Assembly: GCA_015227615.1 (NCBI GenBank)
Contig: JAALGZ010000001.1
Location: 2,542,001-2,606,000, forward strand
Reading direction: 5' to 3'
Origin: Labyrinthula sp. Ha
Lineage: Eukaryota > Sar > Bigyra > Labyrinthulida > Labyrinthulaceae
Length of the DNA: 64,000 nucleotides
A model generated the notes under the pieces. That model was not told where the DNA came from and searched no databases. It was given only the letters and a program-made list of their open reading frames with translations. The position numbers and the translations under genes are program-made. The first letter of the stretch is position 1. Each line of letters begins with the position of its first letter. This document shows, one piece after another, positions 52,815-64,000 of this stretch.

Positions 52815-55800
52815 ATGTTAAACTGTCTCCCTGTAAAATTCACGAATCTCCAAAACTTAAAACAAAAATGGAAAGGGAAAGGGAAGCGGAGTAAAAATCC
52901 TATTATACGTAAAACATCAACGACAAGCTCTAAAGGAGTATTTAAATTTCGAAGAAAAACTGTAAAGTTCTTAAACACTGAACTCAGTGACGGTTATGCT
53001 GAAGCACAGCAAGGTTTTCAGACAACAGAAGCTAATACCACGGAAACTATAACTGAGAACAATTGTTGTAGTATATCAATCGAAAATCATATTTTCTCCA
53101 GGTATTCCAGTGCTTTTTCTTATATTCCCAGGTTGGATGAGGAGTTAGCTGATGAAACTGTCTTAGCTACTTTAATTCGGAACAATACATTGAGTATATG
53201 CCTTTGTTTTTTTATTTGTAGATGTCTGTGTTCAAGGCGATATTTTTGTCTCAGTAAAGTTTATTACTATTATTTGTAAATCTCCGTTGGTTAATAAAGT
53301 TATTTTTTACGGTTTAAAAGAGAACGGAGAAAAATGTGAAAGTAATTTGTTTTTCTAGGTTAGGCTATAGTTACGTTTGAAGAAAACTCTTTGAGATTCG
53401 GAAGCCATCATGGAGTATGTATTTGTGTGAAAAATTTTAAAGTCAACTTTTTGGAAGCTGCACGTGATAATGGAACATGTAGTTTTTCGTTGTGTAGAGG
53501 GTTTTCATTATGCTTCGAAACATGTTATTTTTCTTCAGCCAAAGGACTTCTGCTTGAAGTTTTTACTAAACTCACACTTCTAGATTGTATTTTAACTAAC
53601 ATTTTGTTGTATATTGGTAATTCAGGCAAGGTTGAAAGTCAGCAAAGTAATTACAAGTTTATTGCGCACCAGAATTTCACTTTACTGCGCAATTGCGGGA
53701 AGTTTTGCTCTGAAAAAGATACCTTTGTAAGCGCCTCTTCACAGACTTTTTATGTAAGTGCCTTTAGCAGCGCTGCTGGGTTTTTCATTGAGAGTACCTT
53801 TAAAGGCGCTGCATCTTTGTTACAACAGCGTGCTGGGAAACTTGTGTTTGACAAGTGCAAGATTATATATAGTGGTTCCATCTGTGGTGATAATGAAGCA
53901 TTGTTCTCAATAAAAGGAAAGCAGTCTTCTTTAAAAATTACTGATAGCACATTTGAGTTAAAGGGCAGCTTTATGTCTTGCAAGGCAGGGTCTTTAGTTA
54001 GAGTTAAAAACTCAAAAGTGAACTCTACAGGAGAGGCTTCTGTTCTTTGTCATATGAGTGGTGGATCGTCAGGCGAATTTTCTGATTCCACGTTTCGCTC
54101 TCTGAAGAATTGTGGAAACTTTATGCTTTGCAAAACCCCGGGGACAAGTCTTCGATTTATCAGGGGTGATGTTGCCAAGTTTGAAACAGGCATTATTCTA
54201 GAGAAGGGGGCTTCTGTTAGCATAGTACAATCTTGTCTTGATGATCTTCAGAAAGGAATCGTGTTTGCTCCCTTTCACACGGAAAAATTAAAAATTTCAA
54301 ATTGCTTGTTTCGATCGTGTGTTGATGCGCTTTTTTCTGATGGTGCTGCAGTTGGTAGACATTCACAGAATGCTTCAAATACGAGAAACATGCAGATTCA
54401 AATATGGGGCAATATTTTTATAAACTCAAGTGTGACTTTCACATCTGGAGAACGACCAAAGCGCCAAAAACAGGAGCCCACTTTGTCATGTTCGAACTTT
54501 TATCATAAGTCCAGTTTGGATAGTTTCAAATGGAATATTTTTTTAGTCGATACAGGTGTGCACTGTGCTGAAACTATGGTTCCCTCAGTTATGGACCTAA
54601 GGTACTCAAATTTGAAACTGAATTTAACTTACACCTTTCCCAAGGATTTAACACAGCTAGCTCTTTGGCTTATCAGGGAGGGGAGAATTAAGAGACAGTT
54701 CAGATCAAATGGAGTTTCTCAAATACTTTTAGGAGTTCTCAAAATGCTATTTAACCTTGTTCCCTCACTTTCGCGTGCTTTCTTGGATGAATTGATTGGT
54801 GTGCCGACGTTTGCACGTCTTCTCGTTTCCGAATATAGCCTCGTTAGTTCAAATTTGCTTCAGGAAAAGGTGATTAGAAGCAAAAGCTTGGAGACACTCT
54901 CGAAATGGATTGCACTAGAACCGGAGATGGAGCTCAGCTGTGCTAAGTTTGCAAAGAAGCTTATTTCAGGCTTTCAAATTGCCGCAAAGAATGGTTCCCC
55001 GGGATTACTTTCGTATGCATTGCAGGAGGTGTCAAATAAACACGGAAAGGTTTTGGTCAACTATATTTTGACAAATTGGGTTTCTGTTGACAAAGTCAGC
55101 GAATTCCTGCCTCTTTTGTCGAAACTTTGCCTATCCCCTAAAAGCATTTGTAGATGGGCATTTGCTGATTTTATAGCAGTAAAGTGGACGGCTTTAGAAG
55201 AATACTTATTTGTTCTTTCTAAACTTGATCCCGTAGTCCACACTGCTGTGGCAGAACGAGTGGTTGCATCTGGTCAAGGCCTCGAAAAAGTACTTGACTC
55301 ATACCGCAATAAGAAGTCTTGGTCTGATCTAGACTATATGGTACTCGCAAAGATTTCTGTCTTAAAACCAGAAAAAGCGCTGCAGGTGGAACTTGGCGAA
55401 GAAGAAATATTAGACTCAATTTTGAGAAATTTTGTTGGATATGGGCCTTTGCCCACAGAATTTTCTCGCTTTCGTAAAATGAATGCTCCTCAGTTTCTAG
55501 GGCTTTTGAGTCATTTTTTTACAAGCTCTTTCAAGCCAAACGAACAAACTACCAAAGCCTTGTCGAAACCATTCCTTTCCTCTGCAGCCGTCCGTGTTTA
55601 CAAGGCAATGGATCGTTTTGACATCATAGCAACTGCTATCTGCGAATTTTTTCATGCAGAACCAAACTTCCAGAAGTGCTTAAAATTTATGGACAGCGGG
55701 TTTACTCACTGCGCTATATGTCTCGAGAACTTCTCCGACCTTGAATCTTTTCAACTGGCTCGGTGTCGAAATGAGAAGCATATATATTGCACTGACTGCC

Positions 55801-56450
55801 TCAAACAAAGTCTTGTTACATCAGGTCATTTGTGGGGCCGTTGTCCTGGTGAGGGCTGTGAAGCTGAGGCTACCAGACGAGACTTAGAGTTCTTAGAGGT
55901 TCCGTCAAGGACGATTTTTGATATCCTTATCAAGAGAGCGAGCAAATTACTGAATGGTATTGAGCATTTTGAAAGCTGTAACATCCCCGGTTGCTTGGGC
56001 GGGAACTTAATCTTTGATAGTTCCCAAGCTTATTTTAGTTGCTTAATCTGCAAGGCGTTGACTTCTCGACTTCCAGTAGCTGTGGATGGGCCGGAAATAT
56101 GCTTAAAGCTCTTGAATGGACTACAGGGATCGGAGTGTAGGAGAGGACAAGGTGTTTATCGAGAGTGCTACCACTGTGCGGCTGTTTTTGAAAAGGGCGA
56201 TGCTTGTTCCTCGATGACCTGTGCCAATTGCAATAAATCATTTAATTTAACCCGTGGTAACATGGATCTTACATTTCATGTTTTCGAGGACTTTGGAATT
56301 GCCGCACAGAGATATGTTCCAAAAAAGGAGGGCACTCTCTGGAGGCTGGGTATTTATGAGGGCCTAAAGCCGGGACAGACACTGGAAGACAATGAATTAA
56401 AACTTGTGCTGCAGCGAGCCTCAAAGATAGCAGAAAAATACTTGGTGTAA
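52815..56450 (+). CDS. RBR-type E3 ubiquitin ligase with N-terminal right-handed beta-helix, three exons
   Basis: Exons 52815-53193, 53222-53341 and 53371-56450 join across introns of 28 and 29 nt to 1192 residues. Residues ~1-125 are basic then polar. Residues ~130-520 show many short beta-strand repeats with recurring small-residue/Cys/Ser turns (for example SLKITDSTFELKG, SLVRVKNSKVNS, VSIVQSCLDDLQKG), the pattern of PbH1/CASH right-handed beta-helices as in FBXO11. A helical region of ~400 residues follows. The C-terminus has RING1 (CAICLENF at ~947, then HIYCTDCL and CPGEGC), an IBR-like Cys region (about 1010-1060) and RING2 (CYHCAAVF at ~1098). The candidate catalytic Cys of the RING2 thioester step lies in DACSSMTCANC. 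RBR ligases take ubiquitin from E2 onto that Cys. Beta-helix plus RBR is an unusual combination. The IBR spacing is irregular. Confidence 0.78.
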
Positions 56451-59400
56451 TTAGTTTCTAATTATTGTTGTACAGTTAATGGTAAAGTTTAATAGTGTAA
56501 TTTAAAGCAGTAGTCTAGTTTCACTTTCTTTGAGGTAATTCACGAGCCCAGGATAATACCCTGTTGAATCTCACCATTACCAATAAATTTAGGGGACACT
56601 GGAGTCTGGGAGTTTGATGGCACCAGTTCAGGTCACTATACATGCTAAGTGACATGTAACTTAACCTACTACCTAAATTGAAGGAACTTCTTCTTGGATA
56701 TTCCATTTCTACTTAATATCTTAACTCATTTCGTTGTATAAAAAGCTCTTAACCAGCTAATTGTATAATGGGTTGACTTGTGCTAATTTATTTAATACTT
56801 TTATTCCTTAAAACCGTGATGCACAATTTCATATTACGAGTATTCAGTTTCTTCCCACATGGCTCTTGTCTTCTACCTGCAAGATGCTCTAACCTGATTA
56901 CTTCCATTAAGTGCGGTATTTTGGCGTTCCTGGATACCTATTAATGATTACCTATATTGCTCAAAATTGTCACTAGCGACTTAATTATAGACACTCTGTA
57001 CTACTAATACTAACAATATTCATGTAAATATAATAAGTGTCATTAACCTTTCATATAAATTATAAAAGTCTTATTTTGATACATGGTTAGCTGAGAAGGC
57101 TCTAGACGTGGAATCGGACACCATATTTTATACCAGCTGTGAACTCTAGCTGTGCAGTTAAAATTGCTCTTGATTTTTCGTACAAGGATCATTGATAGCT
57201 GATTAAATTAATTTGATTCCTTAAAAGAGAGAATTCAAAAAATAAGGCTCTACCGTAGTGTTCATTTCCATCCTAAGCTGACCAATTATTCTAAATAAAA
57301 TTGTTTTTTGTCTACTAGAAGGTAAGAGTATATATTTCTTGCTGAAGCACGGTTTGATATTTGGTAAGACCTAGACTAGATAAAAGAGAATAGACTCATT
57401 CTCGGACGCATATGGGCACATATGTTTTTGAACTTCTTTACATCTTGGTTCATTAAAACATAAAGGTAAGCAAAGCATCATCAAGACTTGCAATAGATAG
57501 ACCATGCCAGTGGAGTGAAAAGCCAACTGTATAAGTTTGTACATGTCTAACAGAAAAGGAAAACTTCAAGGAAGTGATTGAGGAATTTATACAATTAAAA
57601 TAGCACATTAGACCTAATGAGGAATGTTCTAAGCAACCGAATAAACATTTGAGTAGTATAGGCCAGAATGTATACATCTCCATTTCTCCCATGTATCTTC
57701 TACAGCATTGTCTGTAGAGACTACCTCCAATGTATCTACACTGTAGCCGACTAAAAAACCTTCGCTTAAAGAAAGATAACATACTGTTCTTTCCATCATT
57801 GTGATTTCGAGGTATTTACTTTTGATGAGTCCTACTATTGTGCTACTTTAGCAGTACACAGGTAGTATAAAGTCTCTTTCTTCGCCAAATTTTTCTACAC
57901 TCAGGAAAGCTTATTATTCCTAAGCAACATGACTACAGTACCAACTATAAAGTTTGGGTATCTACTTTGCTCATACATTTCATAAATAGCATTGCATGCG
58001 GAGAATGGACAATGGTTGAAATGAAGAAAAATCTTAATGCTGTAGGTATGATCACAGAGGTGTTGCATAGATTTTATCTGCTTCTAAAGTCTTTATTCAA
58101 AGTTAAAAGTCAATACACATCTCTTGAGCTTATAAACAGAGCACATAATGAGTTAAATGGAGTAATATGTTGTTAAATGGAAATATACTTGCTAAAACTT
58201 GTTCTTGAAAAAATACGAGACGGGTAGTTGAGTATTTGGCTTCAAAGATTTTATGGTAAGATAGAAAGGATTGAACCGTAAAAATTTTCTTTCCATGACT
58301 AAGGTCTTACTATCTCTATTTTATCATTTAAAAATTCCTTTAGCTTAGAAGAAGCTGTTAACACTTCCGATTGTCTTCAAGAATTATGTATTTAAGCTTT
58401 TTCAAGCTCAAATCTATATCCATTATGGTGAAAAATGTTAAACTTCCTGAGGTTTGAATAAAATATTTGTACGATTCTATCCATGCTAACTTTTAATGTC
58501 TACTGCGATGTATGTATTGAAATATTTATTTTGAAGGTTATAAAATTCTGTGCTATTTCGTTAACAAGAACAATTTCTTGAGATTTCCTAGCAGATATTC
58601 TTAAAATCATCTAGCACTTTTTCGCGCATCAAGAGGTAACAGAAGAGAAATTATACACCTTAAGTTAATAACTGACGGTTGCGTCCTTGTCTATATAGTA
58701 CCGGTCTGCATACCAGGCCCAAATGTATTGTGACATCTTTTAGATTAGATTCTCGTGAAGTTTCTCAGATTGATATATTCTGCTTTATCATCTGGTGCGA
58801 AGCTAATAAAATCTAATTAACTTAAAAGCATGTAGTTTGAGTAAAATCAGAACTAGACTAGGGAGAATAAAACTAAATTTTGGAATCGCCAGAAGATCAT
58901 ATTAGAATGATTAAAGATCTAAGCTTGTTTCTTATTTTGCTTCCACATACCACAGTTTTCTAGTAGATTAGTATTTTTATACTGAAATGTTACAGATTTT
59001 GTATACCTTTTCAACAAATATATTTCGGGCTCAAGATAATTGATAAATTCAACGGGCTAAATTCTGGAATAGGCTTTTACTTGCATATTATACACTATAA
59101 ATTAAATTCTGGTATGTCTTCTTACTGAATACTATCAGTTTAGTGTCTGTTTGCTCTGATTTACTATCTCTTTCTGAAAACTCTGCATATATTTACTTTT
59201 GTTGCGGTTATCTGAAACTTTATTGAAAAAAAAGAAAAGGGCAGTTCCCTTGCAAGGATGAATTATCAGGGCTATTACTTGACCATATTATTGAAATATT
59301 TATGCCAGACTCTACAAAAGTGTAGAAACGGTTATACGCTACCCAATGTTTCTTGAAGGCATATACGCTAAAGAAACCTCTTATCCCATAACATTGCTTG

Positions 59401-60960
59401 GAGTCATCGGTACAAATAACAGATTTTATTACTCATTTAAGGTCTACTGCTTCGAAAGCCAGTACACCAGTAAAACTAGTTGTATTGTAATATCTTTGTT
59501 AGCAGTGACTGCTTGATGGCTTTTACCAATAATTTTCTTAAAAAGTTATTAGCTGTAACCGAGAAAACAATTTGTTACATTAACACGCTCAATAACAAGT
59601 CCTGAATTGGCCGGTATTTATTTGTTATCTTAATAATTGAAATCTGGATGTGAACTCTATGACTTTGGTGTTAAAAGAAGGCATTATTTCAGGAATAATA
59701 TAATTGCGACGGCCTGAAATGATCTTAATTCAACATGGGTATGTCTTATTTGAAACTGTGGCTGAGGTGTAAACGGTCGGGGAATAAGTAAGCGAAATTT
59801 AGCTGGGTAGTACCTGAAAAGAGAGCATAAAGTTGTTTTTGGCGTTATGCCAGAAAGGCATTGTTCTTTCTGTCATAATATTAGTTGATTCTGCAAATAT
59901 CGGTATGAGACGGTAGAAAACTTACTACCTCCTTGAGTTAGCAGGTATTGGGCTCAATTGATAGATTTTGATCCGTTCACATGACTTTACGGGTCAGAAA
60001 ATGCTTTTATTTCTATGCTTGCCTAGTTATTTGGTTCATGAAACAATGAATTACAAGATATTGTTATTTAGTTGTTAGCACTGAAGTCCAATAACATCCT
60101 GCATATAGTAATTTAGCTAACACATCTTAGACACAGTAGTTTAGTATTTCTGATGATTTTTAGCTCTCTGTAAATTATGTCAATTTTGACTTGTACTTTC
60201 TTGAAGCATGTTAGAAAATGTTCTTACATGGGGAGCTTTTATCAAGTGGAGCACTAGTGTGCTTCAACAACATTGTCTTTGACAAATATATCTGCTTATT
60301 GCGGATAATAATTACTGAAGTTTCATCAATCCTTAGTGAAAAATTACTTTAAGCAAGTTATTTACTGAACTAATAATAATTCTGAAGAGTGAAAGAAGAT
60401 ACGTAACCAGGTAGCTGTATAAAAGTCTGTAAATACAATTAACTCGTTCAAGAAAATAATTTGTTTATAATACGTTATTTAATTTAAATCTACCAGATTG
60501 GTTCTTTTTTTATTTATTTTAAGACGTAATTTTATATTCTGGTATTTTTCTAAATGTGATTCAATAGAACTCATATGAAAGCATTTGTTTTATACGTTTG
60601 ATATAGCCACAGCAAGTTAGGGTTTCCTATAAAAAGCTTACTTGTTTCTTCTGATATTGTTAGTAATTAGCAAGTGTACGAGCGAGTTATAAAATAATCA
60701 CTTAAGCATGTGCTTATGATGCAAAGGTTTTATCTAAAAAACTACACGCAAGGCTTGTTTCTTTTGGTTTATTAGTTATCACCACAGCAAATTCCGAGTT
60801 CCAAACATCTTTTTCTTAGAAAGCAAGTGGACTATACTTTTCCGGGACGGCGCCAAATATTCAGGTCACTTTTTTATCAATAGGGGTACCCTTTCAGAAA
60901 AAAAACTCAATACTGAACTGATATTATCAAAATTCTTGAGTTTTGATATTTTTTCCTCAA
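56451..60960. other. AT-rich intergenic desert, no supported gene
   Basis: About 4.5 kb between RBR and GCP3. The longest frame (57453-57782 minus, 109 codons) has no domain and lies in sequence with desert-like composition. Other frames are under 70 codons. A tRNA-like T-loop word at 58266-58276 (minus) does not extend into a cloverleaf. Confidence 0.55.
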
Positions 60961-62982
60961 ATGGCACCCCTAACCCTACCTATCCAAAATTGTAGAAACC
61001 TCAATGGTGAGTTACCACAGGATTCAACCAGGAAACCGTTTTACTTCGCAGAAAAAATGACAAGTGCTCTTGTTTTGGATGTAATATATGTGATTCAGGG
61101 GATAGAAGGGAAACACATATCATGTACAATAACAGGAGCAGAAAATATTTCAGTGAAGCCTTCCTGTGACTCCAAGTTTGCAAGCATTTCTTCCGGTGAG
61201 AAGAATCTCGCTATGAATATCTGTGAACTCGGTTTCTATTTCTTGAGTGTAAAAGTCGCAGCTCAAAAGATGTTAAACACCCCGAAGTATGGTCTAGTTG
61301 TTTCCAGCTTTGGAATTTTTCTTCAATCTATGATAAACGAGTATTTGAGCGCACTCTCTTCCGTGAACAGGCAAATGTCTAGTTCGGTTTCCAACATTTC
61401 ACTTCGAAAACTTTTCTACTGGAGTCGTAAACCTTTGAGGCAATTTAAATTACTGGACAGAATCATAAAGTATTGTTTTCGGGCCATGGATGACAATTGT
61501 TTGTTTCAGGCTAATGGAAGTATTTTATTATCCAACGTAATTGGAAGCAACTTTTCCGCTTGTGAGGTAGAAACAGATCTAGTCTCAGATCTTAGGAAAA
61601 TGTTAATCAAACCTTTCAAAAAATTTCTTTTAACCTGGCTTATGGAGGGAAAACTTTATGATCCTTATAATGAGTTTTTCATTGAAAGATGTAACAACGT
61701 AGACAGTGTTTCAACTAGGTTTCAGCTAAAGAAGAACCGCATTCCTTGCTTCATGAATGAAGATTTAATCCGTGTTATATTTGATCAAGGGAAAAGCATT
61801 CTTTTTCTTTTACATTTTAAGAAACAAAGGCTTAACGAGGAAGAAGAAAAACAACTGAGAACAGAGATTGAAAACATTTGTTGTGATAATAATATACGAC
61901 TCAAGCTTTCACTTCTTAAAATATATCATAAGGTGTGCATGTTAGCCAAGTCTACAAACAAGGAACTTTTAAGTGTTGTTTTTGAGAAATACTCTCTACA
62001 ATGCCACCTTCAAGCTATGCGAGAGATTATGCTGCTGATGAATTCGAATTTCTCTTGCGCTCTTGTGGGAAAACTCGCAGAACAGTTTCAAAAGGACAGA
62101 GCCGATATCTATGAGCATACATTACATTTTTTACTAGATACAATTTTTCATTCTTCTTTTTCTGGATTTTGCAGCAACACCCTATATAAACATCAGTCGC
62201 TTTCGGTAGAAGAAGTATTTTCATCCACTGTTGTCATGCTTGAAAAGCATAAGGAGAATGATTTATGGAATTGTTTCCGAATTGCCTATAAGTTACCAAA
62301 ATCATCACCTTTGTGTCTTGTAATTACAGAAGATTCTCAAAAACGTTATTCAGAAATATTTAGTTTCCAACTGAGGATTAAAAGGCTTATGTTTGTCCTT
62401 CTTTCATTTTGGAAACAGATGAAACTCTTGAAAAACGAGCTCCTAGGCTTACCTCTTCAGGAACGAGACAACATAGCTGAGTCCTTGGTGCACTGTTTCT
62501 TCTTGAGGGGTGAAATGTCGAGTTTTCTTTCTTCATTAGAAAACTATCTATTGCTTCAGGTGTTCGATGAACATTGGAAGCACCTATGTGTGAAACTCAC
62601 CTCAATTGACTCTTTCGATGGTGTCGTAGATGCGCATGAAACCTATACTTCAGCGATGGTAGCTGAAATTAAACAAATATGGCAGGCTTTTGAATTAGTT
62701 ATACAAGCCATTCAAGAATATGTTACCGTAGTCTCTCAGCTCTTAGGAATTGTTCAAAAGTATACGCATCTGCAAACCCGTTTAGACGACACTGCACAAG
62801 AGGTTATGTTAGTTAAGTTGAAAATGACTAAAGTTGCTGCCGAGATCACTGATATAACCTCTAAATATAAACGAAATGTCTCTGATACGTTAAAAAAGTT
62901 AAAAAGAAGTAAAGGCAGAGAAAACATTTACGTTCAAATATTAACTGATATTGAGTTTGGAACGTTTTATTCAGCCGAATAA
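60961..62982 (+). CDS. Gamma-tubulin complex protein, probably GCP3/Spc98
   Basis: A 673-residue single-exon protein of the Spc97/Spc98 (GCP) family, which builds the gamma-tubulin small complex at flagellar basal bodies and spindle poles to nucleate microtubules. The start at 60961 (MAPLTLPIQN) is the first ATG; the open frame before it begins with TTG. GRIP1-type region: LVLDVIYVIQGIEG, then LLTWLMEGKLYDPYNEFFIE near residue 225-245, a signature of GCP2/GCP3. FQLKKNRIPCFMNEDLIRVI follows, which matches the YxLRKxMIPSF block of GCP3. The GRIP2 region occupies ~400-640, and the ending YVQILTDIEFGTFYSAE corresponds to the GCP3 ending LSxRLDFNEFY. Shorter than animal GCP3 (~900), mainly at the N-terminus. 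GCP2 remains possible. Only 3 bp separate its stop from the proposed next ATG. Confidence 0.85.
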   Translation: MAPLTLPIQNCRNLNGELPQDSTRKPFYFAEKMTSALVLDVIYVIQGIEGKHISCTITGAENISVKPSCDSKFASISSGEKNLAMNICELGFYFLSVKVAAQKMLNTPKYGLVVSSFGIFLQSMINEYLSALSSVNRQMSSSVSNISLRKLFYWSRKPLRQFKLLDRIIKYCFRAMDDNCLFQANGSILLSNVIGSNFSACEVETDLVSDLRKMLIKPFKKFLLTWLMEGKLYDPYNEFFIERCNNVDSVSTRFQLKKNRIPCFMNEDLIRVIFDQGKSILFLLHFKKQRLNEEEEKQLRTEIENICCDNNIRLKLSLLKIYHKVCMLAKSTNKELLSVVFEKYSLQCHLQAMREIMLLMNSNFSCALVGKLAEQFQKDRADIYEHTLHFLLDTIFHSSFSGFCSNTLYKHQSLSVEEVFSSTVVMLEKHKENDLWNCFRIAYKLPKSSPLCLVITEDSQKRYSEIFSFQLRIKRLMFVLLSFWKQMKLLKNELLGLPLQERDNIAESLVHCFFLRGEMSSFLSSLENYLLLQVFDEHWKHLCVKLTSIDSFDGVVDAHETYTSAMVAEIKQIWQAFELVIQAIQEYVTVVSQLLGIVQKYTHLQTRLDDTAQEVMLVKLKMTKVAAEITDITSKYKRNVSDTLKKLKRSKGRENIYVQILTDIEFGTFYSAE

Positions 62983-62985
62983 ACA

Positions 62986-64000
62986 ATGGTACTGGATATA
63001 TATATTTATATTACGTTTTTTAGAGCAAGCTTTTTGGAGCATTTTTTGCAGTTTCCTTGTTTGTTTTGAAATGTGTTTGCCTATATACTGAAAACTTGAA
63101 CGGCAGGATTGGTATTCCTTTGTCAAGACTAGACTTCAGTTCTGGAGAAGTTCTATTGATAGAATTTGAATCTGATAAGCTAATCCTAATTGAAGAGAAT
63201 GATGTCAATGCTCAGAAACTGTTAATCCTTCACCTTGAAAACTTTACTTTAGACTCATTTAAACCTTACTCTCAACTTCTACGAGAGCAAGAAGGTATTT
63301 GGCCGCATATTTTATCCGGTAGTCGCTCCAATTTCGTAGCGCAGTTTGCTAAACCTCGTAAGTTTGTCGAGACCTATATTGAAATTCAACCAAACGCTAA
63401 TGGCGACTTCCTTGCTGCTAGTTCGCAGGGGTTTCTCCATTTACTGTCAGGATACTACCTAACATCGGTGCTTGAATCAGGAAAGATGTTTGCCGAAGTT
63501 AATCTAACAGATTTTGTGGGTATATTATCTTCGTATCAGATCATCAAAGTTTCTGCTGATGGCCTAACCTTAGCATTGCTACTTAAATCTAAGAGCACTA
63601 TATCATTTAATATACTCCTTTATCATTTGTCAAGCTCTACGTGGATGCTTTATTTTGAGACTGACAAAGAAAATATTTATGGTTGTGATGTTTTCGCAGT
63701 TGAGGGTTGGGCGCAGCTCTTTGTATCGTATGTAGAATTTGGAGTTTTGTATCAGGAAACGTTCAACTGTTTTTCATATGAAAGGGCTCGTTTTAATCTT
63801 GGATCGATTGTGTCTTCTTATGAAGGTCGAGCTTGCTCAGCTATTGCTTCGGCTATACGGGAAAATAAGGTTATTATTCAATACGAGTGTGATGCAGATA
63901 GTTTATGTGGCTCCATATTTAAAATATTTCAGAAGGAAGATTTATTGAGTCAAGTTTATGTTCCGGAGGCAGTTGCACAATGGAATGCAATTTCATCTCT
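62986..64000 (+). CDS. Unknown secreted or membrane protein, 5' part (runs off the window)
   Basis: From 63024 to the window end a single frame (codons starting at positions divisible by 3) stays open for over 320 codons with coding-like composition, though it has no ATG until 63486. My model starts it at ATG 62986-62988, followed at once by a 35-nt GT-AG intron (62989-63023) and then the long exon. This gives the N-terminus MSKLFGAFFAVSLFVLKCVC, a good signal peptide, followed by a predominantly beta-type, Leu/Ser-rich domain of unknown family. The 35-nt intron is longer than the others, and the ATG lies 3 bp after the GCP3 stop, so transcription would have to begin within GCP3 or the leader be added otherwise. 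The exact start is tentative; the coding exon is well supported. Confidence 0.6.

Noticed and set aside
57453-57782. Minus-strand frame of 109 codons in the desert before GCP3
   Set aside because: Longest desert ORF but Cys/aromatic-rich without pattern, no family, no paralogue seen; chance length is plausible in several kb of sequence.
58255-58345. Possible minus-strand tRNA (T-loop-like GGTTCAATCC)
   Set aside because: The T stem does not pair and no acceptor or anticodon arm forms.
1-64000. CRISPR arrays, bacterial operons, rRNA or telomere arrays
   Set aside because: None seen; no regularly spaced repeats, and all recognisable genes are eukaryotic nuclear.

Overview
This is nuclear DNA of a unicellular, flagellated eukaryote that I cannot name. 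The genes are AT-rich, use the standard code with all three stops, and encode eukaryote-only machinery: U3 snoRNP Rrp9, eIF2A, gamma-tubulin complex protein, F-box/WD40, RBR ubiquitin ligase, RhoGEF and RhoGAP. Two axonemal proteins, RSP3 and CCDC40/FAP172, show it builds a motile flagellum. The proline/threonine-rich ectodomain at the left edge is of a kind common in stramenopiles, but that alone does not place the organism.

Layout. Genes lie in tight islands separated by AT-rich stretches of about 3 to 6 kb that hold no gene I can support. Islands: (1) end of a membrane protein, 2-640; (2) RhoGEF and MANF, 5507-7771; (3) PP2C phosphatase and a pseudokinase, 15849-18649; (4) eIF2A, RSP3, CCDC40, an unknown, a rhomboid protease and another unknown, 22757-31033; (5) N-acetylglutamate synthase, F-box/WD40 and perhaps a small gene, 34238-39082; (6) RhoGAP, RRP9 and a nucleotide-sugar transporter, 44948-48960; (7) a beta-helix/RBR ligase, 52815-56450; (8) GCP3 and a secreted or membrane protein cut by the window end, 60961-64000. 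Inside islands the spacers are only 3 to 211 bp.

Introns are extremely short. Hand splicing of seven genes gives introns of 27 to 31 nt (one tentative case of 35 nt). Several proteins, notably the rhomboid, the RhoGAP and the RBR ligase, become recognisable or complete only after these are removed. In two genes the best model places an intron directly after the ATG.

A near-complete APE-type LINE (7849-12098) with 12-bp target-site duplications sits just upstream of the MANF gene. Its target overlaps a TGACGTGG-like unfolded-protein-response site. Functionally the window mixes flagellum assembly (RSP3, CCDC40), cytoskeleton control (RhoGEF, RhoGAP, GCP3), ER and Golgi function (MANF, nucleotide-sugar transporter), ubiquitin ligation and basic translation/ribosome biogenesis.
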